Below are positions 1 to 7,460 of a stretch of DNA of 64,000 nt, one piece after another; positions within the stretch are counted from its first letter, which is position 1; each line of letters begins with the position of its first letter. The position numbers were made by a program, and so were the translations under genes. This DNA comes from Curtobacterium sp. MCSS17_008 (lineage in GTDB: Bacteria > Actinomycetota > Actinomycetes > Actinomycetales > Microbacteriaceae): the NCBI RefSeq assembly GCF_003234185.1, contig NZ_QKSM01000005.1:1-64000 (forward strand), given 5' to 3'. The notes beneath the pieces are model-generated. The model searched no databases, was not told the origin of the DNA, and saw only the letters and a list, made by a program, of their open reading frames with translations.

Positions 1-42
1 AATCACATCACGGCGGAACTCTTCCGGATACGCCTTCACCAT
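1..42 (-). CDS. IS3-family transposase OrfA, N-terminal end only
   Basis: The minus strand from 42 reads MVKAYPEEFRRDVI and then runs off the window. This is the usual start of the helix-turn-helix OrfA protein of IS3-family elements, which binds the element ends and is normally joined to the DDE OrfB by frameshifting. The ATG at 42 is preceded by GGAAGG at a spacing of about 9 nt; another in-frame ATG at 51 sits directly against that Shine-Dalgarno sequence and is less likely. Whether the element is intact cannot be seen. Confidence 0.75.
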   Translation of the reverse strand, partial: MVKAYPEEFRRDVI

Positions 43-91
43 GGCGCACATCCTTCCAGCAGGAGCCAACGCTCCTACCTGTCAGGAGTCA
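1..91 (-). mobile_element. Left-edge fragment of an IS3-family insertion sequence
   Basis: Contains the first codons of an OrfA-like transposase, a short hairpin upstream of it (AGGAGC/GCTCCT, 61-66 and 71-76), and a plausible terminus where the minus strand reads TGACTCCTGACA from about position 91. The rest of the element lies outside the window, so the second end and target duplication cannot be checked. The outer boundary is inferred. Confidence 0.45.
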
Positions 92-180
92 ACCGAACCT
101 GCAGCAGTCCCATAGAGCAGCCGGGAGGCGCAACGAACGATCGTCTATCGGTCCCGATCAGCCACGCACGTTCGCTTCGT

Positions 181-414
181 TCACTCACGCCCGGGTCGGG
201 CGGGGCCATGGAGTGCAAAACCAATCGCTCCCACGACCGCGAGCAGCAATCCCAACGCGGCGATGACCAGCCCGGCCGCCACGAGCCCGAGGTAGTCCGC
301 ACCGTGGACGGCGCCGAGAAGCGCCATGACGAGGCCCGCTGCCAACGCCCCTGCGCCGATCGCAAGGCCGAGTACGCGAGGCGGGAGGCGGGAGGCGGGA
401 CAGCATGCTTGCAT
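181..414 (-). CDS. Small membrane protein, two predicted helices
   Basis: A 77-residue protein starting MQACCPASRLPPR, with two hydrophobic segments (about residues 14-34 and 40-64) and a short polar tail. No family recognised. The ATG at 414 has GTGGAG about 4-5 nt upstream. An alternative GTG at 522 would overlap the stop of the upstream gene as GTGA, giving 113 residues and translational coupling, but its GGAG is only 1-2 nt away. Either way it sits directly downstream of the other membrane protein gene and probably shares its transcript. Confidence 0.55.
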   Translation of the reverse strand: MQACCPASRLPPRVLGLAIGAGALAAGLVMALLGAVHGADYLGLVAAGLVIAALGLLLAVVGAIGFALHGPARPGRE

Positions 415-518
415 CCAACTCCACACGATCGGCGTCCGATCATCGACCGGCTGAACCCAAGATCGGCTACCGGACACCCCGACGGTGCTCGGCCGCTGGC
501 CTCGCGCCGTTGCAGTCG

Positions 519-1040
519 TCACTCTCCACCATGTCGTGCGCTCTCACGTCGATCGAGGGCCGCAAGCATCGCGCTTGTGTTGTGGAGCACTCGAGGTGTC
601 GTGACAGCGGTGAGGACGAACACGGCGACGAAGAAAGCTGCACCGAACCAGAACAGCGGCTGACTCGTGACAGCAAGCCAGATGGCAAGCGCTGTCATCG
701 GCGAGTACAGCGCCGGCACCGACCATCGCAGCGGGCGGTGCTGCGCTCGATGATGCTGCAACGCGCGACGCCACTCGTCGATTTTCACCTCTGCCGGGAC
801 GGTGCCGCTTCGAACAGCTCGATCGAAGTCCGGGCGTCGTGCGGGGCCGCTGTATCCACGTCGTGTGCGGCCGAGCCAAATCCCCATGAAGGTGCCGTAG
901 AACGCGCCAGCGATGGCTGACACGAGCGCGCGAGCTCCGATACCGAGTTCCGGCGTCGTGATGAAGGTCGCCCCGAACCACGCGGCGGCGAACCTGACCA
1001 CCATGATGCCCCCGGCCGTCCAGGTCGGTATCTTCCGCAT
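519..1040 (-). CDS. Membrane protein of unknown function
   Basis: A 173-residue protein with four hydrophobic stretches: about residues 10-28 and 35-57, then after a charged loop (about 60-105) 107-124 and 127-147. No known family is evident. It ends in TGA at 519-521, overlapping a possible GTG start of the next small membrane protein, so the two are likely one operon. The stretch is less GC-rich than the rest of the window and lies beside an insertion sequence, which would fit accessory DNA. Confidence 0.65.
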   Translation of the reverse strand: MRKIPTWTAGGIMVVRFAAAWFGATFITTPELGIGARALVSAIAGAFYGTFMGIWLGRTRRGYSGPARRPDFDRAVRSGTVPAEVKIDEWRRALQHHRAQHRPLRWSVPALYSPMTALAIWLAVTSQPLFWFGAAFFVAVFVLTAVTTPRVLHNTSAMLAALDRRESARHGGE

Positions 1041-1173
1041 CCACCCCGTGAGACGAGCTTCCCGTGACCAGTTCGATCAACGGCAGTCGTCATGTACCCA
1101 GGGCTCGCCGCCCGCAGGAGGCGGCACGACCGATGACCGATGGGTTGGCGGACGCTTTCGCTAGGGTCAGAGC

Positions 1174-1398
1174 ATGGGACCGACCAAAGCCGAGCGGCGG
1201 CTGCGCAACGCGCAGACCCGACTTCTCATCGTCGCTCTCTTCGCCGCGGTCCTCGCGGCCTTGTTGCTCGGGATGGTCGGAGTGCCGCAACCGCTCGCCC
1301 TAGCAATCAGTGGCGTGGTGTACCTCGCCTGCTGGTGGGCAGTCCTTCGAGCGATTCGCCGACGCCGAGACGCGACAGTAGACATGGACGTCCGTTAG
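1174..1398 (+). CDS. Small two-helix membrane protein
   Basis: A 74-residue protein, MGPTKAERRLRNAQTRLLIV at the N-terminus, with two hydrophobic segments (about 17-37 and 41-60) and an RRRR cluster after the second. No family is recognised. TAGGGT at 1162-1167 lies 6 nt upstream of the ATG, a spacing shared by many genes here, so the mRNA is probably leaderless. It stands alone; the following 247 bp up to the AraC gene show nothing else convincing. Confidence 0.55.
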   Translation: MGPTKAERRLRNAQTRLLIVALFAAVLAALLLGMVGVPQPLALAISGVVYLACWWAVLRAIRRRRDATVDMDVR

Positions 1399-1645
1399 CC
1401 GATCTCGAGTTCAGCTGATCGTTGCAACACCACCGTGATCCGGAGCGTTGCAGATGCGACCCGGCTGGCGCAGCGTGCCCGAGCGGCGCGGCTGTGGGAG
1501 CTACCCGGACAGGGCACGAGCGGGCCAGCGGCTTGTGATGCTGCCCGCGTGCATCCACGTCATGGAACCGATGGTCCCGAGCAGCTCGTGGGCAGGACCC
1601 TGAAGAGCGAACGTCTCGTCCGGCTGCGCATCCTCTGTCGGAGCC

Positions 1646-2617
1646 TCAGCGGCGGAGGGTGTCCTTGGGGTACTCGCCGTAGCGGGCGAGGTAGAGCCCG
1701 GAGAACCGTCCGAGGTGGGTGAAGCCCCATCGGCGTGCGACCTCGGCGACGGTGGTGGCGGCGGGGTCGAGTTGCAGGAGTTCGTCGCGTACCCGGGTGA
1801 GGCGGACGTCGCGCAGGTACGCCATCGGGGTGGTGTCGAAGACCCGCTGGAACGAGTCCTGCAACGCTCGGATGCTCAGGTCGGCGACGGCCGCGACGTC
1901 GGCGACCGTCATCGGCAGGTGCGGGTTCGCGTGCAGGTGGTCGACGGCTCGGCGCAGTCGTGCGTTCTTCGGCAGCAGCAGCGCCGGCGGGAGCGGCTCG
2001 GACAGGATCGGCGGGTAGAGGGCCAGGAACGCCGCCGCCGTCTGTCGGGTGACTTCGTGCCACGCGAGCGAGCCGAGCTCCGCGTCGCGGAGCGTGGACG
2101 ACGCGGTTGCGAGGGCGCGCCGCCACCGCAGGACGGCGTCGTGCGAGGGCGGCTGCCGGTGGTCGAACCGGAGGTCACGGTCATCGACGTCGTACTGTTC
2201 GGCGGCGACGTCGTGCACGAGGTCCCGGTCCAGGTGGACGAGCCGTTGGTCGTAGTCGGCGAAGGTGAAGACGAAGTCGCGGTCCGGTGGGAAGAGCAGC
2301 GGTTGGTGCAGTGCTTGCGGGATGGGTTCGCCGTGCACGTCGACGACGGACTCGCCGGCGTCGATCCACTGGACCACGTAGTCCTCGCTCGGTGGGATGT
2401 TCCCGCGGAGGAACCCCGTCATCTGCGATCGGCGCAGCGACAGGCGGTGGTCTCCGGCGGCGCCGTACCGGTAGCGGTACGGCGCGTCCGTGTGCTGGGT
2501 GTGCCAGTGCTTGCCGGCGTACAGCCCGGGCAGCGTTCCCATCGCTGATCCGGAGTCCGCGCCGCTGAGCTGCAGTCGTACGGGCTCCGGCACCGGTCGG
2601 TCGGGTGGGTCGATCAT
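1646..2617 (-). CDS. AraC/XylS-family transcriptional regulator (copy 1)
   Basis: A 323-residue regulator. The N-terminal ~200 residues form an AraC-type ligand-sensing region; the C-terminal ~100 carry two helix-turn-helix units, with the family-typical TVAEVARRWGFTHLGRFSGLY followed by YGEYPKDTLRR. ATG at 2617 has GGAGG about 6 nt upstream. It is divergent from a MarR gene and has a clear paralogue 1 kb away (3587-4540), sharing DYDQRLV, RALQ and RYGEYP blocks. The ligand is unknown; regulation of an adjacent gene is only a guess. Confidence 0.9.
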   Translation of the reverse strand: MIDPPDRPVPEPVRLQLSGADSGSAMGTLPGLYAGKHWHTQHTDAPYRYRYGAAGDHRLSLRRSQMTGFLRGNIPPSEDYVVQWIDAGESVVDVHGEPIPQALHQPLLFPPDRDFVFTFADYDQRLVHLDRDLVHDVAAEQYDVDDRDLRFDHRQPPSHDAVLRWRRALATASSTLRDAELGSLAWHEVTRQTAAAFLALYPPILSEPLPPALLLPKNARLRRAVDHLHANPHLPMTVADVAAVADLSIRALQDSFQRVFDTTPMAYLRDVRLTRVRDELLQLDPAATTVAEVARRWGFTHLGRFSGLYLARYGEYPKDTLRR

Positions 2618-2736
2618 CGTTGCGCCTCCCCGGTGCAGCGTCCGGTGTCCCCATCGTGGACCGGAAACGCCGAGGTGTTCGGCTTCCCATCGGAAGCGTG
2701 GTGTGCTGGGTGTCGACGTTCGAGGGAAGCACGGTG

Positions 2737-3228
2737 ATGGTGGGCATGGGTGACAGTGGCGGGGACGGCGGCACCGACCTCGACGTGATCGGCGCGCTGA
2801 CGCGGATGGAAGCAGCAGACGCAGCGCTGCGACACCGGCTCCGGGAGCGTCTGCACGTGTCGGGGAGCGACGTGGTGCTGCTGCAGTTCGTCGGTCGGGC
2901 CGAAGCCGGCGGCCGGACCGTGCGTGTGGCCGACCTGGTGCGCCACCTCGGTGTGAGCAGCCCCGCCGTGACCGCGACGACGCAGCGGCTCGAGCGCGCC
3001 GGGTACCTCGAGCGCTCGCCGCACCCGGAGGACCGGCGCAGCCGCATCATCCGTCTCACCGCGGACACCCGCGCGGCCTTCACCGCGGCCCTGGACCACA
3101 CCAACGAGCAACTCCACGAGCTGCTGTCCTCCTTCTCCGATGACGAGCGTGCCCGGTTCGTCCACATCATCGAACGCGTCACCACCGCCCTCGACGACGG
3201 CGCGCCGCCCTCACCCGGAGGACACTAG
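2737..3228 (+). CDS. MarR-family transcriptional regulator
   Basis: About 163 residues from the ATG at 2737, with a winged helix: VRVADLVRHLGVSSPAVTAT is the recognition region, followed by QRLERAGYLERSPHPEDRRS, the wing with the conserved D-x-R-S motif. GAGGGAAG lies 7 nt upstream of this ATG; an ATG at 2746 is also possible and longer upstream readings lack a Shine-Dalgarno sequence. Divergent from the first AraC gene, so the 120 bp between them is likely a shared regulatory region. The ligand is unknown. Confidence 0.88.
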   Translation: MVGMGDSGGDGGTDLDVIGALTRMEAADAALRHRLRERLHVSGSDVVLLQFVGRAEAGGRTVRVADLVRHLGVSSPAVTATTQRLERAGYLERSPHPEDRRSRIIRLTADTRAAFTAALDHTNEQLHELLSSFSDDERARFVHIIERVTTALDDGAPPSPGGH

Positions 3229-3350
3229 CCGCCGCCTGTCGACCACAGCGCCACTGTCCAAGATACGTCGATCGGTCACGACGTGACCGTTCTGGTTGGT
3301 GGGGGGAACCGCTGCTCCGTACCGTCGTCGTCGATGCGAGGAGGGTTGTT

Positions 3351-3539
3351 GTGATCACGATGTCGTTCAGCCACGGCGGGAGTTGCCACGGAGCTCCCCA
3401 GGGAGAGCTCCGTGCAGAGTTCGGGATCCGCAGCCAGGTGTGCCGTCGTGTCCACACGCACGTGCACCGCGCGCGTCGGGAGGGAGCGCCCCTCGCCGAG
3501 GTGGAAGACGGGGCCTTCTCCGCGTTCGACGATCACTGA
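3351..3539 (+). CDS. 62-residue hypothetical protein with strong ribosome binding site
   Basis: GTG start preceded by AGGAGGG (3339-3345) at a 5-nt spacing, one of the best Shine-Dalgarno sequences in the window. The protein is Arg/His-rich (HTHVHRARREG) and resembles no family I know. A perfect 9-bp inverted repeat (3390-3398 and 3407-3415, ACGGAGCTC/GAGCTCCGT) lies within its early codons and could fold in the mRNA. It sits alone between the MarR gene and the second AraC gene; it could be a regulated small protein or a leader peptide. Confidence 0.45.
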   Translation: MITMSFSHGGSCHGAPQGELRAEFGIRSQVCRRVHTHVHRARREGAPLAEVEDGAFSAFDDH

Positions 3540-3554
3540 CCGTACGGCGCCCTG

Positions 3555-3571
3555 CCGGTCGGACCGACCGG
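3555..3571. terminator. Hairpin between convergent genes
   Basis: CCGGTCG and CGACCGG are separated by three nucleotides in the 47-bp gap between the 62-residue ORF and the convergent AraC gene. It probably ends transcription in both directions. No T-tract is present. Confidence 0.45.
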
Positions 3572-3586
3572 GCGGCGCTCTCGTGA

Positions 3587-4540
3587 TCAGGTGCTGCGGA
3601 GCGTCTCGCTCGGGTACTCGCCGTACCGGGCGGCGTACACGGCGGAGAACCGCCCGGCGTGCGCGAACCCCCAGTACCGGGCGACGTCGGCGACGTTCGT
3701 CGTCGCGGGGTCTGCACGGAGCAGTTCGGTGCGGATCCGGTCGAGGCGTACCTGTCGGATGTAGGCGTTCGGGGACATCCCGAGGACACGGCCGAACGCG
3801 GTCTGCAACGCGCGGAGGCTGAGGTTCGCCAGGGCGGCGAGGTCGGTGCTGGTGATCGGCAGGTGCGCGTGTTCGTGGACGTACTCGGCGACGTGCTTCA
3901 GTCGGGCGTTCCCCGGTAGCAGCAGCTCCGGTGGCAGGTCCGCGGTCGCCTGCGGGTACAGCTCGAGCAGTGACACCGCCGCGAGGCGGCTCATCTCGGC
4001 TTGGAGGAGCGGGGAGGCGTTCCGGTCCATCGTCGTCGCGGAGATCAGGTGCACGGTCTGCCGCCACCGCCGCAGTGCTTCGTCGTCGGGGCGGGCGGTG
4101 TGGTCGAAGTTCGCACGGGAGACCGCGAGACCGCGCTCGGCGGCGATCTCGTCGACGGCCCTGCGGTTGACCTGCACCAGGCGTTGGTCGTAGTCCGCGA
4201 ACGCGAACTCGAAGGCATGGCCCGGCCACAGCTGCGGTCGGCCGGGCTGGAGGTGGATCGCGTGCGGACCGACGTCGAGGATGCCGGTCCCGCGGGTGAT
4301 CCACTGCATGACGAAGTCGTCGCCGGCGGGCATCTCGCCGGTCAGGCGGCCGTCGAACTGCACCGCGCGCAGCGTCATCGCCGCATCCCCGGCAGATGCG
4401 TACCGGTAGGAGAACGCGGTGTCGGTGGTGTCCGCTTCCCAGGCGACGCCGGCGTAGGCGGTGGCGAGGGTCCGGCGTGCGTCGGCGATGTCGTCGCCGC
4501 GCTCGTCGACGCGGATCGGGGCGGGTGTCTGCTCAGTCAT
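3587..4540 (-). CDS. AraC/XylS-family transcriptional regulator (copy 2)
   Basis: A 317-residue regulator with an N-terminal sensing region and a C-terminal double helix-turn-helix (LPITSTDLAALANLSLRALQ then TNVADVARYWGFAHAGRFS). The last residues RYGEYPSETLRST nearly match those of the AraC protein at 1646-2617, and the shared block FADYDQRLV indicates common ancestry. ATG at 4540 has no clear Shine-Dalgarno sequence. It lies 64 bp downstream of a TetR gene on the same strand. Which genes it controls is unknown. Confidence 0.9.
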   Translation of the reverse strand: MTEQTPAPIRVDERGDDIADARRTLATAYAGVAWEADTTDTAFSYRYASAGDAAMTLRAVQFDGRLTGEMPAGDDFVMQWITRGTGILDVGPHAIHLQPGRPQLWPGHAFEFAFADYDQRLVQVNRRAVDEIAAERGLAVSRANFDHTARPDDEALRRWRQTVHLISATTMDRNASPLLQAEMSRLAAVSLLELYPQATADLPPELLLPGNARLKHVAEYVHEHAHLPITSTDLAALANLSLRALQTAFGRVLGMSPNAYIRQVRLDRIRTELLRADPATTNVADVARYWGFAHAGRFSAVYAARYGEYPSETLRST

Positions 4541-4604
4541 CGTGCTCGAGCAGAAGTGTCACATCCCGACGGAGTCCACCGGGGAAGGTGTACGGAATAC
4601 GCCG

Positions 4605-5207
4605 CTAGAAGCGTTCGGCGTCGATGTCGTACACGGCGATCAGCATCGCTGCGGCCGTCCGGGCGGTGCGAGCGGGCTGCACGGTGTCGTGGATCGCAGC
4701 CTCGACCTGTGCGCCCCGCAGCAGCAGCGTCAGCGCCGGCGCGAGGTGCGCGGGCAGGGCTGCGGCGTCGCACAGCATCGCGACGTGCTGCTCGACCTGT
4801 CGGAGGTGGTCGTCGGCGAGCTGGCGGATGACCGGGTCCTGCCGTCCGAGTTCCCCGTACCCGTTGATGAACGCGCATCCCCGGTAGGAGTCGTCGGCGA
4901 AGCACTGTTCGAGGTAGGTGAAGACCGTGAGGAGGCGGTCCCGCGGGTCCGCCGCGACCTGCTCGGCGGCGGTCAGGCCTGCCATCCAGTGCTGGTGGCG
5001 GTTCTGGAGCGCGGCGACGACGAGCTCTCGCTTCGTCGGGAACGCCGCCCGGAGCGCGATCAGCGGCACGTGCGCGTCCGAGGCGATGCGCTCCATCGAG
5101 ACGGGTGTGACACCTTCCACGGCGAACAGGGTGTCCGCGGTCGCGACGATCGCCTCCTCGTCCGCAGTGCGGGCGGGAGGAGCAGCGATCAGTACAGGAG
5201 ATGTCAT
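4605..5207 (-). CDS. TetR-family transcriptional regulator
   Basis: A 200-residue protein. Residues about 18-62 form the TetR helix-turn-helix (VSMERIASDAHVPLIALRAA), followed by the usual all-helical ligand domain with CAFINGYGELG, a pattern of TetR C-terminal domains. It begins 30 bp after the last of four tiny overlapping ORFs on the same strand and may be co-transcribed with them, in which case it is a candidate regulator of that cassette. No effector can be inferred. Confidence 0.85.
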   Translation of the reverse strand: MTSPVLIAAPPARTADEEAIVATADTLFAVEGVTPVSMERIASDAHVPLIALRAAFPTKRELVVAALQNRHQHWMAGLTAAEQVAADPRDRLLTVFTYLEQCFADDSYRGCAFINGYGELGRQDPVIRQLADDHLRQVEQHVAMLCDAAALPAHLAPALTLLLRGAQVEAAIHDTVQPARTARTAAAMLIAVYDIDAERF

Positions 5208-5237
5208 GGAGGTGCGCGACAGGTGTCGGACGTGAGC

Positions 5238-5381
5238 TTACGCGTCAGCCTTCCGGTCGACGGCGTGTGCCGCGGGGAGGGCGTGCCTGGCGGCGTCTCC
5301 CAGCCGGCTGAGCCTGCGCCACACGTCCTGGTGACGTGTGGTGAGTTCGGGGATGGTGATGTCGGTCATCGGTGCGTTCAC
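5238..5381 (-). CDS. Small ORF 4 of an overlapping cassette
   Basis: Reads MNAPMTDITIPELTTRHQDV and ends ...AVDRKADA, 47 residues from the GTG at 5381 or 43 from the ATG at 5369. The GTG overlaps the stop of the preceding small ORF as GTGA. No family is recognised and it has no transmembrane segment. Its presence at the end of a chain of four overlapping reading frames, all in the same direction and just upstream of a TetR gene, is the main reason to believe it is translated. Confidence 0.5.
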   Translation of the reverse strand: MNAPMTDITIPELTTRHQDVWRRLSRLGDAARHALPAAHAVDRKADA

Positions 5382-5548
5382 GCGGCGAAGAAGTCGGCGT
5401 AGGACGGCTCCGCCGGGACGGACACGTGCTCGTGCTCGCCCACGCGGGCGGCGACGATCTGCGCGAGCTCGGTCGGCGGGGTCAGTCCACGCCGGCGCCA
5501 CTCGGTCGGGTGGCGGCGGAGGACGTCGAGGGGGATCGTGTCACGCAT
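5378..5548 (-). CDS. Small ORF 3 of an overlapping cassette
   Basis: A 56-residue protein starting MRDTIPLDVLRRHPTEWRRR and ending SYADFFAA. The ATG at 5548 lies inside the end of the previous ORF (ATGCGTGA overlap), and its own stop overlaps the next start as GTGA. Soluble and charged with a hydrophobic/aromatic tail; no family recognised. The composition (conserved-looking Trp, Pro-Thr-Glu-Leu) looks like real protein rather than a random frame. Confidence 0.5.
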   Translation of the reverse strand: MRDTIPLDVLRRHPTEWRRRGLTPPTELAQIVAARVGEHEHVSVPAEPSYADFFAA

Positions 5549-5636
5549 CGGTGCGGTCCTGTTCGACGATGAGGTCGAGGATGTCGATCGGCTGCGTCGT
5601 CGCCAGCTCGAGTGCGGGGGCGGCGGCGGCGTTCAC
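5541..5636 (-). CDS. Small ORF 2 of an overlapping cassette (31 residues)
   Basis: Starts at GTG 5636 overlapping the stop of ORF 1 as GTGA, and ends inside the start of ORF 3. The peptide begins MNAAAAPALELATTQPIDIL and is acidic at its C-terminus (DLIVEQDRTDA). No cysteine and no obvious secretion signal. It is too short for family recognition; support comes from the chain of overlaps. Confidence 0.4.
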   Translation of the reverse strand: MNAAAAPALELATTQPIDILDLIVEQDRTDA

Positions 5637-5848
5637 GCGGACAGTCCCAGGACGACCGCGGCGGACGCGGCGACGGTGACCGAGACGATGCCGGTGGCGG
5701 TCGCGGCGAGCATGAGGGTGCGCTGACGGGCCTGCTCGCGGACCTCCGAGAACGGGCTGCGCTGCGCGGAGCGACGGGTCCGCGGTGCCAGGGCGGCACT
5801 CGCAGATGAAGCGTTCAGGAGTGCGTCGGGGGTGGTGAACGTGGTCAC
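5633..5848 (-). CDS. Small ORF 1 of an overlapping cassette; C-terminal membrane segment
   Basis: A 71-residue protein, MTTFTTPDALLNASSASAAL at the start, then a basic stretch (PRTRRSAQR) and one hydrophobic helix at about residues 44-70, ending VVLGLSA. That topology suggests a tail-anchored or small single-pass protein. The GTG at 5848 has GGGAGGG 4-5 nt upstream, so translation of the whole cassette probably enters here. A perfect 7-bp inverted repeat lies about 80 bp upstream. Function unknown. Confidence 0.6.
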   Translation of the reverse strand: MTTFTTPDALLNASSASAALAPRTRRSAQRSPFSEVREQARQRTLMLAATATGIVSVTVAASAAVVLGLSA

Positions 5849-5925
5849 GGTGCCCTCCCTCTCTGAGCCGTCAGCGGCCCGGTCTGGTCCGGAACGTCCG
5901 GACGAGATGACCATAGGAAGGAAAC

Positions 5926-5942
5926 CGTTCACGGTGTGAACG
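5926..5942. promoter_or_regulatory. Perfect dyad upstream of the small-ORF cassette
   Basis: CGTTCAC and GTGAACG are separated by GGT. On the minus strand a TATGGT (5914-5919 region) follows it at a distance that could make this an operator overlapping a promoter for the cassette. The neighbouring TetR protein is a candidate binder, by position only. Confidence 0.45.
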
Positions 5943-6000
5943 ATCCGGCGGAGACAGCGAAACCTGGACAGCGGCACACGGACCGGCGTCCGAAAGTGGA

Positions 6001-6510
6001 TCACATCGATCGTTCCCCCGGCGGTGTCGGCCGAGGAGTGTCGAGGACCCGGCTGAAGCAGACCGACTCCGTCGAGCCCTGGTACGAGCCGAACAGCGGT
6101 ACCGGCTGGTACCCCTCGCGCTGGTAGAAGCGGATGGCATCCGGTTGACGGGTACCCGTCTCGAGCACGAGGCGCCGCGTGCCGAGTCCAGCGGCTGCGA
6201 CCTCGAGCGCGCGGAGCACTGCGACGGCGACACCGGTACCGCGTGCGGCGGGATCCACGTACATGCGCTTGATCTCGACCACTGCCGGACCGAGCACGTC
6301 CTCCGGCAGTGGCCGGAGCCCGCCGCAGGCGATCGCAGCGCCCACTCGATCGCGAGCGACGAGGAACACCGGCACGTCGGCGGCCGAAGGGGCTGCGCCC
6401 GGCTCGTGGTCGTCGCTGCCGTACCGCTCGGCGAGTTCTCGGCGTTGCGCCACCCGGAGCGTGTCCGCGTCGGGGTGGTCGTAGGGCGTGGTCTCGATGG
6501 TCCAGTCCAT
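6001..6510 (-). CDS. GNAT-family N-acetyltransferase
   Basis: A 169-residue acetyltransferase. The acetyl-CoA binding motif A is visible as VEIKRMYVDPAARGTGVAVA (about residues 83-102, R-G-x-G-x-A/V), followed by LVLETGTRQPDAIRFYQREG and YQPVPLFGSY near the C-terminus, typical of the family. The ATG at 6510 follows GAAAGGAA at 5 nt. It is divergent from a TetR gene, and the shared 50-bp region holds two copies of a dyad, so the TetR protein probably represses it. Substrate unknown. Confidence 0.88.
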   Translation of the reverse strand: MDWTIETTPYDHPDADTLRVAQRRELAERYGSDDHEPGAAPSAADVPVFLVARDRVGAAIACGGLRPLPEDVLGPAVVEIKRMYVDPAARGTGVAVAVLRALEVAAAGLGTRRLVLETGTRQPDAIRFYQREGYQPVPLFGSYQGSTESVCFSRVLDTPRPTPPGERSM

Positions 6511-6523
6511 GGCATTCCTTTCG

Positions 6524-6552
6524 GTAACACTCGTTACGGTAACGCATGTTAC
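6524..6552. promoter_or_regulatory. Tandem dyad operator between GNAT and TetR genes
   Basis: Two identical-armed dyads: GTAAC-N4-GTTAC at 6524-6537 and again at 6539-6552, 15 bp apart. They lie between the divergent GNAT (start 6510) and TetR (start 6562) genes. This is the classic layout of an autoregulated TetR operator; binding itself is inferred. Confidence 0.75.
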
Positions 6553-6561
6553 GGTTGCCTC

Positions 6562-7176
6562 GTGCCCCGGTACCGGAACGACGAAGCGCAACGCGAGCGC
6601 CTGTCCGAAGCGGTCTTCACCACGCTCGCCGATCTCGGGCCGGCGGGGCTGACGCTCCGGTCGGTCGCCGCGAGGGCGGGCTGCACGACCGGTCTGGTGC
6701 TGCACACGTTCTCCGACAAGCGGGCCCTCCTGCTGCACGCTCGTGACGTCCTGCACGAGCGGACGAAGCAGCGTGCCGACCTGCTCGAGTCGGGTGCGGC
6801 CGGCCCGGGTGCTGCAGTCCGTGCGGTGACGCTCGGCGCGCTCCCGACCGACGCGGAGACGCTCGCCGAGGCGCGGGTGTGGGTCGGGTTCCTGGCCGCG
6901 GCGCTCGGTGACCCGGTGCTGCGCGAGCACCACGCCCGGAAGAGTCGCGCGTTCACCGAGCGCCTGACACGCCTGCTCGCAGTGGCTGCGGACCTGTCGG
7001 TGGTGGTCGCCGCGGAGCGCGCATCCGCCCTCGCGGCGGCGGTGGAGGGGATCGCGACCCTCGCTGCGGGTGATCCGCAGCAGTGGTCCGCACCCAGGCA
7101 GCGCGCCGCGCTGGACATCGTCCTGGACGCCGTCCTGGCGGCGAGCGAACCCGAGACGAGGACGCGACCCGTCTGA
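6562..7176 (+). CDS. TetR-family transcriptional regulator
   Basis: A 204-residue protein. Residues 8-55 hold the DNA-binding domain (RLSEAVFTTLADLGPAGLTL, then SVAARAGCTTGLVLHTFSDK), followed by a C-terminal helical domain of the TetR_C type. The GTG at 6562 is 10 bp from the second operator dyad and fits the start of the conserved domain. Divergently arranged with the GNAT acetyltransferase, which it probably controls together with itself. Confidence 0.88.
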   Translation: MPRYRNDEAQRERLSEAVFTTLADLGPAGLTLRSVAARAGCTTGLVLHTFSDKRALLLHARDVLHERTKQRADLLESGAAGPGAAVRAVTLGALPTDAETLAEARVWVGFLAAALGDPVLREHHARKSRAFTERLTRLLAVAADLSVVVAAERASALAAAVEGIATLAAGDPQQWSAPRQRAALDIVLDAVLAASEPETRTRPV

Positions 7177-7460
7177 GCCGACGCGGACGGCGGGCTCGGG
7201 CGCCGCGGACCTCCCGGAGTCGCTCGGCAGTCGTCGGTGCGGGACCTCCCGTCACAGGTCCTCTCGTCACACCGGTCGGGTCCCGCTGACCACCTGGACG
7301 ACCACAGAGCTGAACGGTCTCACAGGTCGCAGTCAACCCCCAGCGTTGGGGCCGGGCCTCCTGCGGACGACGAGTGAACAATCTGGGAACACCTGTCCGA
7401 CGTGCTCCCGGAACCGCAGGAGATCCGAGAGCAGCTCCACCGCATCGAGGGATGGCGACG

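Noticed and set aside
1399-1645. Possible gene in the 247-bp gap after the small membrane protein
   Set aside because: Short frames only, no RBS, no leaderless box, no recognisable family; left empty.
7177-7460. Region before the SGNH-GAF gene as RNA element
   Set aside because: Only scattered short repeats (ACCTCCCG, TCGTCAC) with no consistent fold.
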